Assembly: GCA_022360655.1 (NCBI GenBank)
Contig: JAKSCK010000270.1
Coordinates: forward strand, 50,574-114,573
Length of the DNA stretch: 64,000 nt
Reading direction: 5' to 3'
DNA from: Spirochaetales bacterium
GTDB lineage: Bacteria; Spirochaetota; Spirochaetia; DSM-2461
The notes below the pieces were generated by a model that did no database searches, had not been told where the DNA came from, and saw only the letters and a program-made list of their open reading frames with translations. Of the stretch, positions 36,272-44,918 are shown piece after piece. The position numbers and the translations under genes are program-made. Position 1 is the first letter of the stretch. Each line of letters begins with the position of its first letter.

Positions 36272-37354
36272 ATGACCCAAACAAAACCGCCGCTACAGGT
36301 GATGGCTGAGACCACGGACACCGACTACTGGAACGACTCCTGTTCCATTGGCGAGCTCGAATATGCCATCCCCAATGGGGCCGTTGGTGCCACAACCAAT
36401 CCAGTGATTGTCACCAATGTGCTCAATAAAGAATTGCATCTCTGGGAAGATCGGATCAAAGAGATTGCCGCCCAGAATCCTGAATTTGATGAAGATCAGG
36501 TGGCCTGGACTCTCATTGAGGAGATGGCCATAAAAGGTGCAGAACTTCTTCAACCCGTCTTTGAGAAAGAGAAGGGATTGAAAGGACGCATTTCCATTCA
36601 GACCAATGCCAAATTCCACCGCAATGCCAAAGCCATGGCCAACCAAGCCATTCGCTTTGACACTCTTGCCCCCAATATGCAGGTGAAGATGCCTGTGACA
36701 GCTGCTGGTGTGAAGGCTTTAGAAGAGGCCACGGCTGCCGGTGTGAACATCAATGCCACGGTGTGTTTCAGTGTTCCCCAGGCTGTTGCAGTGGCGGAAG
36801 CTGTGGAAAAGGGAATTGCCCGTCGGGAAGCCGAAGGACATGACTGCTCCTCCATGACGCCTGTGTGCACCATCATGATTGGCCGTGTGGATGATTGGCT
36901 CAAAGTTCAGGCCAACAACAAAGACATTCTCATTGATCCAGCCTATTTGGAGATGGCCGGTGTGGCTGTGATGAAGAGTGCCATGAAGGTCTTTGCAGAA
37001 CGAGGCTATCGCACCCGTCTGCTGGGCGCGGCTTACCGGAACTGGAATCATGTGGCCCATCTCATTGGTGGCAACCTGATTCACACCATTCCGTACAAAT
37101 GGCAATGCCGTTACAACGGTTCTGACATGCCCATTGAGGTGACGGCTGATCAGCCTGTGGATCCGCAGATTTTGGAGGTTCTTCGGAAGAACTTCCCCGA
37201 TTTTGTGCGGGCCTATGAACCGGATGGAATGAAACCAGAAGAATTCGAAAGTTTTGGTCCGACACGCCGTACCCTCCGTCAGTTCTTGGGTGGTTATGAA
37301 GATTTGATTCGCATCATTCGCGACATCATTTTGCCCAACCCTGACGTGGAGTAA
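36272..37354 (+). CDS. transaldolase-family protein
   Basis: 360 residues from ATG 36272 behind GAGGAG; an upstream in-frame TTG and ATG lie inside the operator and are unlikely. GAVGATTNPVIV near residue 37 is the transaldolase N-terminal signature; the Schiff-base Lys is likely in MQVKMPVTAAGV; GVNINATVCFSVPQAV matches the next conserved block. It is longer than fructose-6-phosphate aldolases (about 220) and near subfamily-2 transaldolases. Location beside inositol and acylating dehydrogenase genes suggests a dedicated carbon rearrangement or aldol step rather than the housekeeping pentose pathway. Substrate unknown. Confidence 0.82.
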   Translation: MTQTKPPLQVMAETTDTDYWNDSCSIGELEYAIPNGAVGATTNPVIVTNVLNKELHLWEDRIKEIAAQNPEFDEDQVAWTLIEEMAIKGAELLQPVFEKEKGLKGRISIQTNAKFHRNAKAMANQAIRFDTLAPNMQVKMPVTAAGVKALEEATAAGVNINATVCFSVPQAVAVAEAVEKGIARREAEGHDCSSMTPVCTIMIGRVDDWLKVQANNKDILIDPAYLEMAGVAVMKSAMKVFAERGYRTRLLGAAYRNWNHVAHLIGGNLIHTIPYKWQCRYNGSDMPIEVTADQPVDPQILEVLRKNFPDFVRAYEPDGMKPEEFESFGPTRRTLRQFLGGYEDLIRIIRDIILPNPDVE

Positions 37355-37443
37355 AGCATGAACCCATGGAGCCTCAACGGCATTAGGTTCCATGGGGATG
37401 CTTTGATTGGAAGAGCTGGTTTTCAAATACATCCAGTTTAGGA

Positions 37444-37457
37444 TCACCCTGGGGTGA
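37444..37457. other. small hairpin upstream of copy 6
   Basis: TCACCC-TG-GGGTGA, immediately before the larger hairpin at 37471; together they make two stems between the transaldolase and dehydrogenase genes. Confidence 0.4.
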
Positions 37458-37470
37458 ATCCCTTTAGAAA

Positions 37471-37499
37471 ACCCCGGCGGGAACGCCGGGGTCGATTTG
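37471..37499 (-). repeat. GACCCC-family hairpin, copy 6
   Basis: ACCCCGGCG (37471-37479), loop GGAA, CGCCGGGGT (37484-37492), followed by CGATTTGA. It ends only about 20 bases before the next start codon, so it would sit in the 5' leader of the dehydrogenase mRNA. Confidence 0.7.
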
Positions 37500-37512
37500 A
37501 ATGAGGACAATG

Positions 37513-38913
37513 ATGGAAATGACTGCACAAGAATATGTTCAAGGTTTGATGGATAAGGCCCGCGCCGCTCAGCGTGCCATTGAATTTGCCTCTCAGGAGA
37601 AGGTGGATGATGTTGTGGCCCGCATGGCCCGGGCTGCCACCACGGAATCCTTTGCTCAATCCATTGCGGAACTTCTGGTGGAAGAATCCCGCATGGGACG
37701 GGTGGAGAGCAAATACGGAAAAATGCTCACCAAGGTGAAAGGGTGCTATCGCGATCTTAAGGACGCCAAAACTGTGGGTGTGATTGAGCGGGATGAAGAG
37801 AAGGGGCTGGTAAAAATTGCCAAACCTGTGGGTGTGATTGGTGCACTCATTCCGGTCACCAATGGTGAAGCCACCCCCTTCTGCAAGGCCATCAGTGCTT
37901 TAAAAACGCGCAATGCCATCATCATGGCCCCCCATCCTCGTGCCGCTCGGACTGGAAAATTGGCCGTCGAGCGCATGCGGGCCGTTCTAGCTCGGCATGG
38001 CTGGCCGGAAGATTTGGTGCAGATGACAGAGAACATCTCTGTGGAAATCAGTGGGGAAGTGATGAGCCAGTGTGATCTGGTGATGGCCACTGGTGGACCT
38101 GGGATGGTGAAAGCGGCTTACTCCAGTGGTAAACCTGCTTTGGGAGTGGGAGCAGGGAATGCTGTGACCATTGTGACCGAATCGGCAAGAATGGATGATG
38201 TGGCCGACAAAATCATGCGGTCAAAAACCTTTGACTGGGCCACCAGCTGTTCTGCTGAAAATTCCTGCTTGGCGCAAGATACAGTGTATGACTCCTTAAA
38301 GGATGCCTTGGTGGCAACAGGAGCTCACATTTGCTCTGCTGAGGAGAAAGCCAAACTGGAGAAAGCCATTTGGCCGGATGGTGTCCATCTGAATCGGGAC
38401 ATTGTGGCTCAGAGCCCTCAGCGGATTGCAGAGATTGCTGGCATCACCACGGGTGAGAACACCATGTTCTTTGTGGTGGAAGAAGAGGGCATTGGTGCCG
38501 GCTATCCATTCACTGGAGAAAAATTGTCTGTGGTGATGGCCCTGTACAAATGGAGCACTTTTGATGCCGCAGTGGATATGGTGAACCGCATCACAGATTA
38601 CTCGGGAACAGGCCATTCCTGTGGTATTCATACCACCGATGAATCCCAGGTTTTAACCTTGGGTGAGAAGGTTAAAGTTTCCCGACTGATGGTGAATCAG
38701 CCTCAGTGTTTGGCCAACTCAGGCGCTTGGACCAATGGAATGCCCATGACGCTGTCCTTAGGTTGTGGAACCTGGGGCAACAACAGCACCAGCGACAACA
38801 TTGATTATTCGAAGCTCATGAACACCACTTGGATTTCCTGGCCCATTCCCAGCACCCAGCCTTCCGATGAGGATTTGTTCTCCTCAGACGTTCTTGCGGA
38901 AGAATGGGACTGA
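37513..38913 (+). CDS. CoA-acylating aldehyde dehydrogenase (SucD/SauS-like)
   Basis: 466 residues from ATG 37513 (AGGA upstream). NAD(P)-dependent acylating family: PVGVIGALIPVTNGEATP, IIMAPHPRAA, GVGAGNAVTIV, and the catalytic Cys in TSCSAENSCL. Relatives oxidise succinate semialdehyde or sulfoacetaldehyde to the CoA thioester. In this locus the aldehyde could be malonate semialdehyde from IolJ, giving malonyl-CoA; no iolA/mmsA gene is present in the window. An aldehyde from the transaldolase-like enzyme, or a sulfonate pathway, is the main alternative. Confidence 0.82.
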   Translation: MEMTAQEYVQGLMDKARAAQRAIEFASQEKVDDVVARMARAATTESFAQSIAELLVEESRMGRVESKYGKMLTKVKGCYRDLKDAKTVGVIERDEEKGLVKIAKPVGVIGALIPVTNGEATPFCKAISALKTRNAIIMAPHPRAARTGKLAVERMRAVLARHGWPEDLVQMTENISVEISGEVMSQCDLVMATGGPGMVKAAYSSGKPALGVGAGNAVTIVTESARMDDVADKIMRSKTFDWATSCSAENSCLAQDTVYDSLKDALVATGAHICSAEEKAKLEKAIWPDGVHLNRDIVAQSPQRIAEIAGITTGENTMFFVVEEEGIGAGYPFTGEKLSVVMALYKWSTFDAAVDMVNRITDYSGTGHSCGIHTTDESQVLTLGEKVKVSRLMVNQPQCLANSGAWTNGMPMTLSLGCGTWGNNSTSDNIDYSKLMNTTWISWPIPSTQPSDEDLFSSDVLAEEWD

Positions 38914-38960
38914 TTTTGTAAAAAAGAGATCCACCAGAATCATGGATTTTGGTGGATTAG

Positions 38961-38979
38961 ATCAAATCGTAGATTTGAT
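38961..38979. other. ATCAAATC/GATTTGAT hairpin
   Basis: Perfect 8-bp stem with a GTA loop, 5' of hairpin copy 7, in the gap after the acylating dehydrogenase gene. Confidence 0.5.
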
Positions 38980-38983
38980 GTTC

Positions 38984-39013
38984 TTAGATCGACCCCGGCC
39001 TATGCCGGGGGTC
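38984..39013 (+). repeat. GACCCC-family hairpin, copy 7
   Basis: Flank TTAGATC, stem GACCCCGGC (38991-38999), loop CTAT, GCCGGGGGTC (39004-39013) with one bulged G. Confidence 0.7.
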
Positions 39014-39147
39014 CTCTGCCGAAGGATGGAGGGCGGGATGAAGAGGAATGGGCCAGTCCATTCTGAGTCCTTGGTGTTGCGTTGGGGAAACTGAAGAGCG
39101 GTTGTTCGGTTTACTCCTCCCCATTCCCCCCTGACCGTGGTGAACGA

Positions 39148-40713
39148 ATGATGGCAAAGAAGATGACAAACACTCGAGAGCGTGTTGAGTTAGAAAGCAA
39201 ACTCCACCAGGCCCTTCAGGGAGGTGGAATTCAGAAAATCGAAAAGCAGCACCAAAAAGGAAAGCTTTCGGCTCGTGAGCGCATTGCGGCCCTGGTGGAT
39301 GAGGGCAGCTTTGAGGAATATGACATGTTCCGTCTCCCAGTGAAGAGTGAGTTCACCATGGAGAATGAGCAATTTCTTGGGGATGGTGTGGTCACAGGCA
39401 GTGCGAAAATAGATGGCCGTCCTGTGTTTCTCTACGCCCAAGATTTTACGGTGAACGGAGGCTCCCTCTCCCGTACCCATGCAGAAAAGATTTGCAAGGT
39501 GATGGACATGGCCATGAAGGCAGGATGTCCTTTGATTGCCCTTAACGATTCCGGTGGAGCACGGGTTCAAGATGGAATTGATTCTCTGGCAGGGTATGGG
39601 GAAATCTTTCACAGAAATGTGATGAGCTCTGGAGTGATTCCTCAAATCACAGCCATTCTTGGACCTTGTGCTGGCGGGGCGGTATATTCCCCTGCCATTC
39701 AGGACTTTGTGGTGATGAGCCAGTCCAACAGCTACATGTTTGTGACAGGACCCAAGGTGGTAAAAACCGTCATCTATGAGGATATCTCTGCCGCAGATCT
39801 GGGAGGGGCCGCTGTTCATGGGACCAAGAGTGGAGTGGCACATTTTATTGCAGAAGATGAGCGGAAGGCGTTGTTCACCATCCGCCGCATCCTCTCCTAT
39901 TTGCCATCCAATAACACTCAAAAGGCTCCTTACAGTCCTCCTGCTGACAAGGCTGCACGCATCTCAAAGAAGTTGACCAAAATTGTTCCAGAAGATGCTC
40001 ACAAACCCTATGACGTTCGAGAGGTCATTTCTGAGGTGGTGGACTCCGGGGTGTTCTTTGAAATTGCAGAGAAATTTGCAGAGAACATTGTGATTGGATT
40101 CAGTCGAATGAATGGTCATCCGGTAGGGGTGGTGGCCAATCAGCCCAAGGTGAAGGCTGGGGTGCTCGACATTGATGCTTCTGTGAAAGCAGCACGATTT
40201 ATTCGGTTCTGTGATGCTTTTAATATTCCTCTCATTACCTTTGTGGATGTTCCTGGTTTCATGCCTGGTAGTCAGCAGGAGCATAGTGGAATCATTCGCC
40301 ATGGAGCCAAGATGCTCTATGCCTATGCTGAGGCCACCGTTCCAAAAGTGACTGTGATACTGCGTAAGGCCTACGGTGGTGCATACATCATCATGAACAG
40401 CCGTCATCTCCGTGGCGATGTGGTGTATGCCTGGCCATCGGCCGAAATTGCTGTGATGGGAGCCCGGGGAGCTGCAGAGATTATCTTTAAAAAAGATGCC
40501 AGCCGAGCCTCTGATCCAGAGGCCTTCATTCGAGAGAAAGAGAAAGAATATGAGGAGCATTTCTCTAACCCCTTCCGTGCCGCAGAACGCGGCTATGTGG
40601 ATCATGTGATTCCTCCTGAGCAGACTCGTCCCAAACTGATTCGTGCATTGGAGGTGTTGGCAGAAAAGAAAGACCAAGGCCCTCAAAAGAAGCATGGGTG
40701 TATGCCCCTGTAA
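39148..40713 (+). CDS. acyl-CoA carboxyltransferase subunit (propionyl-CoA carboxylase beta / decarboxylase alpha type)
   Basis: 521 residues from ATG 39148 (or the adjacent ATG at 39151); the ribosome site is weak. Two crotonase-like halves: GKLSARERIAALVDEGSFEE, SGGARVQDGIDSLAGYGEI, GPCAGGAVYSPA in the N half and FVDVPGFMPGSQQEHSGIIRHGAKMLYA, AYGGAYIIMNSRHL in the C half. The family transfers CO2 between biotin and malonyl-, methylmalonyl- or propionyl-CoA. No biotin carrier or membrane decarboxylase subunit is adjacent. Next to an acylating dehydrogenase it could handle malonyl-CoA. Followed by a strong terminator. Confidence 0.88.
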   Translation: MMAKKMTNTRERVELESKLHQALQGGGIQKIEKQHQKGKLSARERIAALVDEGSFEEYDMFRLPVKSEFTMENEQFLGDGVVTGSAKIDGRPVFLYAQDFTVNGGSLSRTHAEKICKVMDMAMKAGCPLIALNDSGGARVQDGIDSLAGYGEIFHRNVMSSGVIPQITAILGPCAGGAVYSPAIQDFVVMSQSNSYMFVTGPKVVKTVIYEDISAADLGGAAVHGTKSGVAHFIAEDERKALFTIRRILSYLPSNNTQKAPYSPPADKAARISKKLTKIVPEDAHKPYDVREVISEVVDSGVFFEIAEKFAENIVIGFSRMNGHPVGVVANQPKVKAGVLDIDASVKAARFIRFCDAFNIPLITFVDVPGFMPGSQQEHSGIIRHGAKMLYAYAEATVPKVTVILRKAYGGAYIIMNSRHLRGDVVYAWPSAEIAVMGARGAAEIIFKKDASRASDPEAFIREKEKEYEEHFSNPFRAAERGYVDHVIPPEQTRPKLIRALEVLAEKKDQGPQKKHGCMPL

Positions 40714-40779
40714 TTTTCTTAAAACCAATCTCGTTTTACCGGGAGAGGATGAATGGAAATGATGTATCAATGAGCATAG

Positions 40780-40810
40780 AAAAGAGACCCAGGTGAAGGG
40801 TCTCTTTTTT
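40780..40810 (+). terminator. Rho-independent terminator after the carboxyltransferase gene
   Basis: AAAAGAGACCC (40780-40790), loop AGGTGAA, GGGTCTCTTTT (40798-40808), T run to 40810. Confidence 0.92.
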
Positions 40811-40835
40811 GTTGACGACCTCCCCCTAGGGGGGA
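40811..40835 (+). repeat. divergent GACCCC-family hairpin, copy 8
   Basis: GTTGACGACC then CCCCC-TA-GGGGG (40822-40833). It retains CGACC but the flank is altered. Like copy 2 it directly follows a full terminator. Confidence 0.5.
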
Positions 40836-41226
40836 AGATCTCACCTCAATTTCTGTAAGTTGAAAACAGCCTTTTTGTTCTTTTCTCATGAATGATCAAG
40901 ACCCAACTTTTTTCAAATTCGAAAGAATATGGAGCAGGTGTATTTTCTTTGATAAAAAATCACTTAACCAGAAAAAAGATTTGTAACTGTTTTAGCAATG
41001 AAATTGCAATCAATTGATTTTTAATCGCAAGAAGAAGTTCTTTAATGAAAAATTGTGATAAGAAAAAGTCGATTCTTGATCCTGATCATTGGATGATCGT
41101 TTAGAAGATGAAAAAACCGACCATTAGGTATGTTTGTAAAATATCGTTTACTTTCTGATTCAAATTTTTTGATTTTTTAAGGAATATAGGATTTATGGAA
41201 TGTTAATCCCTATAAATATGACTAAA

Positions 41227-41238
41227 AAACAATTGTTT
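41227..41238. promoter_or_regulatory. AAACAATTGTTT palindrome, possible TetR operator
   Basis: Perfect 12-bp palindrome about 80 bases before the TetR start, following AT-rich promoter-like DNA (TATAAATATG at 41211-41220). Confidence 0.45.
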
Positions 41239-41284
41239 AGCTTCAGCCTTTGCTGGAACTTGGGTGTTTCTGACGATAGAATGT

Positions 41285-41309
41285 CCTTCGCTGCTGCCTG
41301 CGGCGAAGG
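41285..41309 (+). promoter_or_regulatory. hairpin covering the TetR ribosome-binding site
   Basis: CCTTCGC (41285-41291) can pair with GCGAAGG (41303-41309), which contains most of the AAGGAG ribosome site that serves the TTG start at 41318. In the folded state translation would be limited. Confidence 0.5.
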
Positions 41310-41317
41310 AGTGTGAT

Positions 41318-41920
41318 TTGACCGACGATATCTTGCATGCGGCCATCCGGTGTTTTTCCCGTAATGGTTTTCATAAGACCAGTATTAATGACATAACGCG
41401 GGAACTGGGTGCCTCAAAAGGGTCAATTTACTATTACTTCAAAAACAAGTCAGAAATCATTTATAAGGTTGTGGAGAAGGGTGTGAGTGCCATCAATGAG
41501 TGCATCACTCTTGAACTCTCCAAGGAACAATCCTTAGCCGATTTGATGCGGCGAGTGGTGACATCTTTTGTGGAAATGAGCTTTTCATTTCCAGAATTGA
41601 TTCGAGTGGCTTACGGAGAAGAGAACCGCGGACTAGATGAAGAGCTCACAGTTGGTATCCGAAGACTGAAATCCACAACCGTACAACTTGTGGCCAGCAA
41701 CCTCTCTGCAGGGGCAGAGATTCATGTGGTGAAAGAAGGACTGGATTACGATCTTGTGGCTTCTTCTGTCATTGCCATGATGGGTGCTGCCTGCATTGAG
41801 AATGGTCAAAAAGAGGAACCAAAGTCCAAAAGTGAGATGGTGCGCCATCTTGTGGCTCTTGTTTCCACGGGAATCTTTTCGGAGGACAAAAGCCAAGCTC
41901 CTGAATCCTTTCATTGGTAA
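41318..41920 (+). CDS. TetR/AcrR-family regulator
   Basis: 200 residues from a TTG at 41318 with a perfect AAGGAG six bases upstream; the frame remains open to a GTG at 41264 without a site. N-terminal helix-turn-helix: FSRNGFHKTSINDITRELGASKGSIYYYFKNKSEIIYKV. The remaining helices form a ligand domain with no specific match. It faces the HAD gene 270 bases on and may repress its own gene at 41227-41238. Ligand unknown. Confidence 0.85.
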   Translation: MTDDILHAAIRCFSRNGFHKTSINDITRELGASKGSIYYYFKNKSEIIYKVVEKGVSAINECITLELSKEQSLADLMRRVVTSFVEMSFSFPELIRVAYGEENRGLDEELTVGIRRLKSTTVQLVASNLSAGAEIHVVKEGLDYDLVASSVIAMMGAACIENGQKEEPKSKSEMVRHLVALVSTGIFSEDKSQAPESFHW

Positions 41921-42190
41921 AGAGAGACAGCGTTCTTCATCTTGATCCTCCTGGGCGGTAGGGATGCCCCTTCCTTGCACACCGTGGTTTGGAGAATTGA
42001 GTTGGAAGAATCTTCTTTCAACAAACCATCCTTAGTCCAAGTGTTCTCTGTTTCTTCCAACTGGTTTGGCTATTGGAACTTCGGTTGTCATCCAAATGAG
42101 ATTGAATGACTATGGCAAAGTCCGCACGAAGAGCGGAACACCTGTGTTATTATAGCCCCTTGCCTTGCACTTTGAGTTTGAACGAGGGGA

Positions 42191-42925
42191 ATGATGAATG
42201 CGATGATCGAAATGCTTCAGAAGCGGGGAATCAAAGCGGTACTCTTTGATAAGGATGGAACTCTGCTTGATTTTGAAAAAACCTGGCGTCCTATGTTGGA
42301 GCATTTTGGTAAGGTTCTTGTGGAAGAATTTCACCTGACAGAAGAACAGCAAGCTTCTCTTCTTCATCGTCTTGGGGTGGATCAAAACGGGTATCAACCC
42401 AACAGTGTTTTTGTCAAAGATCATTTGGAAGAGATTGTGCAGACTGCCGTTTCTGACCCCTTGCTGACAATGAAGCAAAGCCAAGGGTTAGAGCAGTTTT
42501 TAAGAGCATTTCTTGCAACGGATGAAACGAATAAAATTGTTAAACCTCATATGTTCGAATCTGTTCCTCAGGTTCTTTCAAACCTAAAGCATCAGGGATT
42601 CCTCTTGGGCGTGGTGACTTCCGATATGGAAGAGACAGCTCAAGGACATCTGGATGTGTTGGAACTCACTCCATACATTGACTTTCTTGCCGGTGATAAT
42701 GGTACTCGTCCCGTAAAACCCCATCGGGCCGTATTGGATGAATTCTGTGAAACCTTTGGAGTTCAAGCCCAGGATGTGGCCATGGTGGGAGATAGCATGA
42801 ATGATATGCATTTTGCCGTGGATAATGGGATGGGATGTGCCATCTTTGTTCAAAGCTGTTACCCCGATGATGACGCACAGAATCTCGCCGATTTTGTTTT
42901 CTCTGGAGTGGGTGATTTCCTGTGA
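42191..42925 (+). CDS. HAD-superfamily phosphatase (phosphoglycolate phosphatase-like)
   Basis: 244 residues, GAGGGG ribosome site before ATG 42191. Motif I LFDKDGTLLDF (Asp nucleophile about 20), motif II VVTSD, motif III Lys in RPVKPHRAVLDEF, motif IV MVGDSMNDMHFA. The alpha-helical cap after motif I is type C1. Removes phosphate from a small metabolite; glycolate-2-phosphate is only the most common guess. Followed after 170 bases by the alpha-galactosidase gene. Confidence 0.87.
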   Translation: MMNAMIEMLQKRGIKAVLFDKDGTLLDFEKTWRPMLEHFGKVLVEEFHLTEEQQASLLHRLGVDQNGYQPNSVFVKDHLEEIVQTAVSDPLLTMKQSQGLEQFLRAFLATDETNKIVKPHMFESVPQVLSNLKHQGFLLGVVTSDMEETAQGHLDVLELTPYIDFLAGDNGTRPVKPHRAVLDEFCETFGVQAQDVAMVGDSMNDMHFAVDNGMGCAIFVQSCYPDDDAQNLADFVFSGVGDFL

Positions 42926-43097
42926 GATTACCAGGCCCATTCTTGGTTTTGTGTCGAGAAGAACAGATGGACTACACATCATCCTTCCCGTTGGTGAGTG
43001 ATGAATCATGGTTAAGGTGATCTTGAGATGGATGCCAGAGAAATGAGACAAATGATTCGGTAAAATGTACAATGAGTGTACTAGTTGAGAGGATGAT

Positions 43098-44855
43098 ATG
43101 AAAAAAATGGAGACCGTTTTACGTGCTGATGCAGTGCGAGTCACAGATCACAAAGGGCGTATTGTAGAGAATTTTCATGTTCGAAAACGTGAAAGTGCCC
43201 AAGGAACCTATCGCCTTTGCTTGGATTACCGGGGAGGTCAGCCCTTTCACTTAGGAGAGATTTGTCTGTACTCGGGACCCCATGGTTTTCCAGCCCAGTC
43301 TCAATTTTATGGAGAAGGCTATCAAATGCTCTCCCAAACCGATGGGACACTTGAGCGCTCACATGATGTGGGGGAGATGACCGATCGTGGTCATTATAAA
43401 TTGCCTCAGGTTCCAAAGAAGACAACCGTTCATAGTCTTCTTCGTTTGGATGCGCCTTCTGGAGAGGGACTTCTCTTGGGCTTTTCCTCATGCCATCGAT
43501 TCCCTGCCGAGTTTCGGTTTGATACCCAAAATCTGGACATCGTTTTGAAAGGAGATGGGATTCGGGTGGATCCTTTGGATACCCTGGAAACCGAAGAACT
43601 TTTTTGGATGGAAGGGGACCGACAAGAGACTTTTGAAACGTTTGCTCAGGCCATTCTTCACCATCATCCCCGGTTGGAATGGGCAACTCGTCCCACGGGG
43701 TGGTGTTCCTGGTATTGCTACGGCCCGAAAGTGACAGAGACGGACATCATCAACAATGCCCAAGCCGTGGCAGAGTTGGATGTGGATTTAGACTATGTTC
43801 AGATTGATGATGGGTACCAGGCCGCTATGGGCGACTGGCTGTCTCCCCATCCCAATTTCCCCCGGCCAATTAAAGAACTCTGCGATTCCATTCGGCAGGA
43901 AGGCAAGCAACCAGCGATATGGGTGGCTCCTTTTATTGCAGAAAAAAAATCCAAAATTTTCCAAGAGCACCCAGACTGGTTTGTCCGTGATGAATGGGGA
44001 GCACCTCTGCTATCGAGTACAATCAGTTTTGGCGGTTGGCGGCGCGGTCCTTGGTACATGTTGGACGGAACACATCCTCAGGTACGTGCGCATCTTCAGC
44101 GAATTTTTTTGCATATGCGTCAGGAATGGGGCGTGCAGTATTTTAAGCTTGATGCCAACCTATGGGGCTGTCTGGGTGGAACCTACTCGGATGAGAAAGC
44201 CACCCGTGTTCAGGCCTATCGTGCGGGAATGCAGGCCATTGTGGAGGCGGTGGGTGGGGATTCTTTTCTGTTGGGATGCAATGCACCTATGTGGCCCTCT
44301 CTTGGTCTTGTGCATGGGATGCGAACCACCGGGGATGTGCTTCGGTGGCCTCAAACAATCAAGAGATTGAAAAAGGAAGGCTTGTATCGGAATTGGCAGC
44401 ACAAAACTCTGTGGCTCAATGATCCGGATTGTGCCGTGCTGGATAATCTTCCCTTCAATCGGGTGTCTTTGGCCGCTGGTGGTTTTTCTGTATTCTTCCC
44501 CTTAAAAGAGAACCTGTTCACCTACCATGTGACCTATCTTGGGGCCACAGGAGGAATGCTGCTCTCGGGGGATTGTTTAGATCGACTCTCAGACCGCGCC
44601 AAATCATGGCTTTCCATGTTGGCCCAGCTTCCAGATGTTGCCGCGAAATTTCAGGGGAATGATTTTTCTGTTGGCATGACCGAACATGAGGGAAAACGAT
44701 GGCATTTCTTCATGAATGATTCATCATCCTCTCGACTGTATACCCTTCCCATCCAGGCCAAGAGCCTGCTCTTACCCAAAGGAAGTGTGCATCAAGGGGA
44801 AACAATCCAAATCCCATCCATGTCTGGTGCCATTTTCTACGAGGTGATGAAGTAG
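43098..44855 (+). CDS. GH36-family alpha-galactosidase
   Basis: 585 residues, no signal peptide, so it acts on imported oligosaccharides. The catalytic TIM barrel contains GWCSWYCYGPKVTETDI, YVQIDDGYQAAMGDWL, the nucleophile Asp in YFKLDANLWG, and the acid/base Asp in GMRTTGDVLRW. An N-terminal beta-domain and short C-terminal sheet are present. The family hydrolyses terminal alpha-galactose in raffinose-type sugars. Being 2.4 kb from the inositol genes, galactinol (galactosyl-inositol) is an attractive but unproven substrate. The ribosome site GAGAGGATGAT is good. Ends at hairpin copy 9. Confidence 0.87.
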   Translation: MKKMETVLRADAVRVTDHKGRIVENFHVRKRESAQGTYRLCLDYRGGQPFHLGEICLYSGPHGFPAQSQFYGEGYQMLSQTDGTLERSHDVGEMTDRGHYKLPQVPKKTTVHSLLRLDAPSGEGLLLGFSSCHRFPAEFRFDTQNLDIVLKGDGIRVDPLDTLETEELFWMEGDRQETFETFAQAILHHHPRLEWATRPTGWCSWYCYGPKVTETDIINNAQAVAELDVDLDYVQIDDGYQAAMGDWLSPHPNFPRPIKELCDSIRQEGKQPAIWVAPFIAEKKSKIFQEHPDWFVRDEWGAPLLSSTISFGGWRRGPWYMLDGTHPQVRAHLQRIFLHMRQEWGVQYFKLDANLWGCLGGTYSDEKATRVQAYRAGMQAIVEAVGGDSFLLGCNAPMWPSLGLVHGMRTTGDVLRWPQTIKRLKKEGLYRNWQHKTLWLNDPDCAVLDNLPFNRVSLAAGGFSVFFPLKENLFTYHVTYLGATGGMLLSGDCLDRLSDRAKSWLSMLAQLPDVAAKFQGNDFSVGMTEHEGKRWHFFMNDSSSSRLYTLPIQAKSLLLPKGSVHQGETIQIPSMSGAIFYEVMK

Positions 44856-44863
44856 CGAACTTC

Positions 44864-44895
44864 CCCCTGGGAAGGGCCTTCCCAGGGGTCGATTT
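44864..44895 (-). repeat. GACCCC-family hairpin, copy 9, between convergent genes
   Basis: CCCCTGGGAAGG (44864-44875) and CCTTCCCAGGGG (44877-44888) pair perfectly, followed by TCGATTTAAC; the reverse complement gives GTTAAATCGACCCC. Confidence 0.72.
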
Positions 44896-44918
44896 AACTC
44901 CGAAAAACCCTCAAGAAC

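Larger units (their letters stand above)
40714..41317. other. 604-base gap, AT-rich, with terminator and operator-like sequences
   Basis: No gene found on either strand. Starts with the terminator at 40780-40810 and a hairpin repeat at 40821-40835. The remainder (40850-41260) is AT-rich. It includes TATAGGATT/AATCCCTATA inverted arms (41185-41214) and the palindrome 41227-41238, next to the TetR gene. Confidence 0.6.

Noticed and set aside
36272..38913. Sulfoquinovose (transaldolase) pathway
   Set aside because: A transaldolase and an acylating dehydrogenase could suggest it, but there is no sulfoquinovosidase, isomerase or sulfonate exporter nearby, whereas a full inositol set is adjacent. 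Kept only as an alternative.
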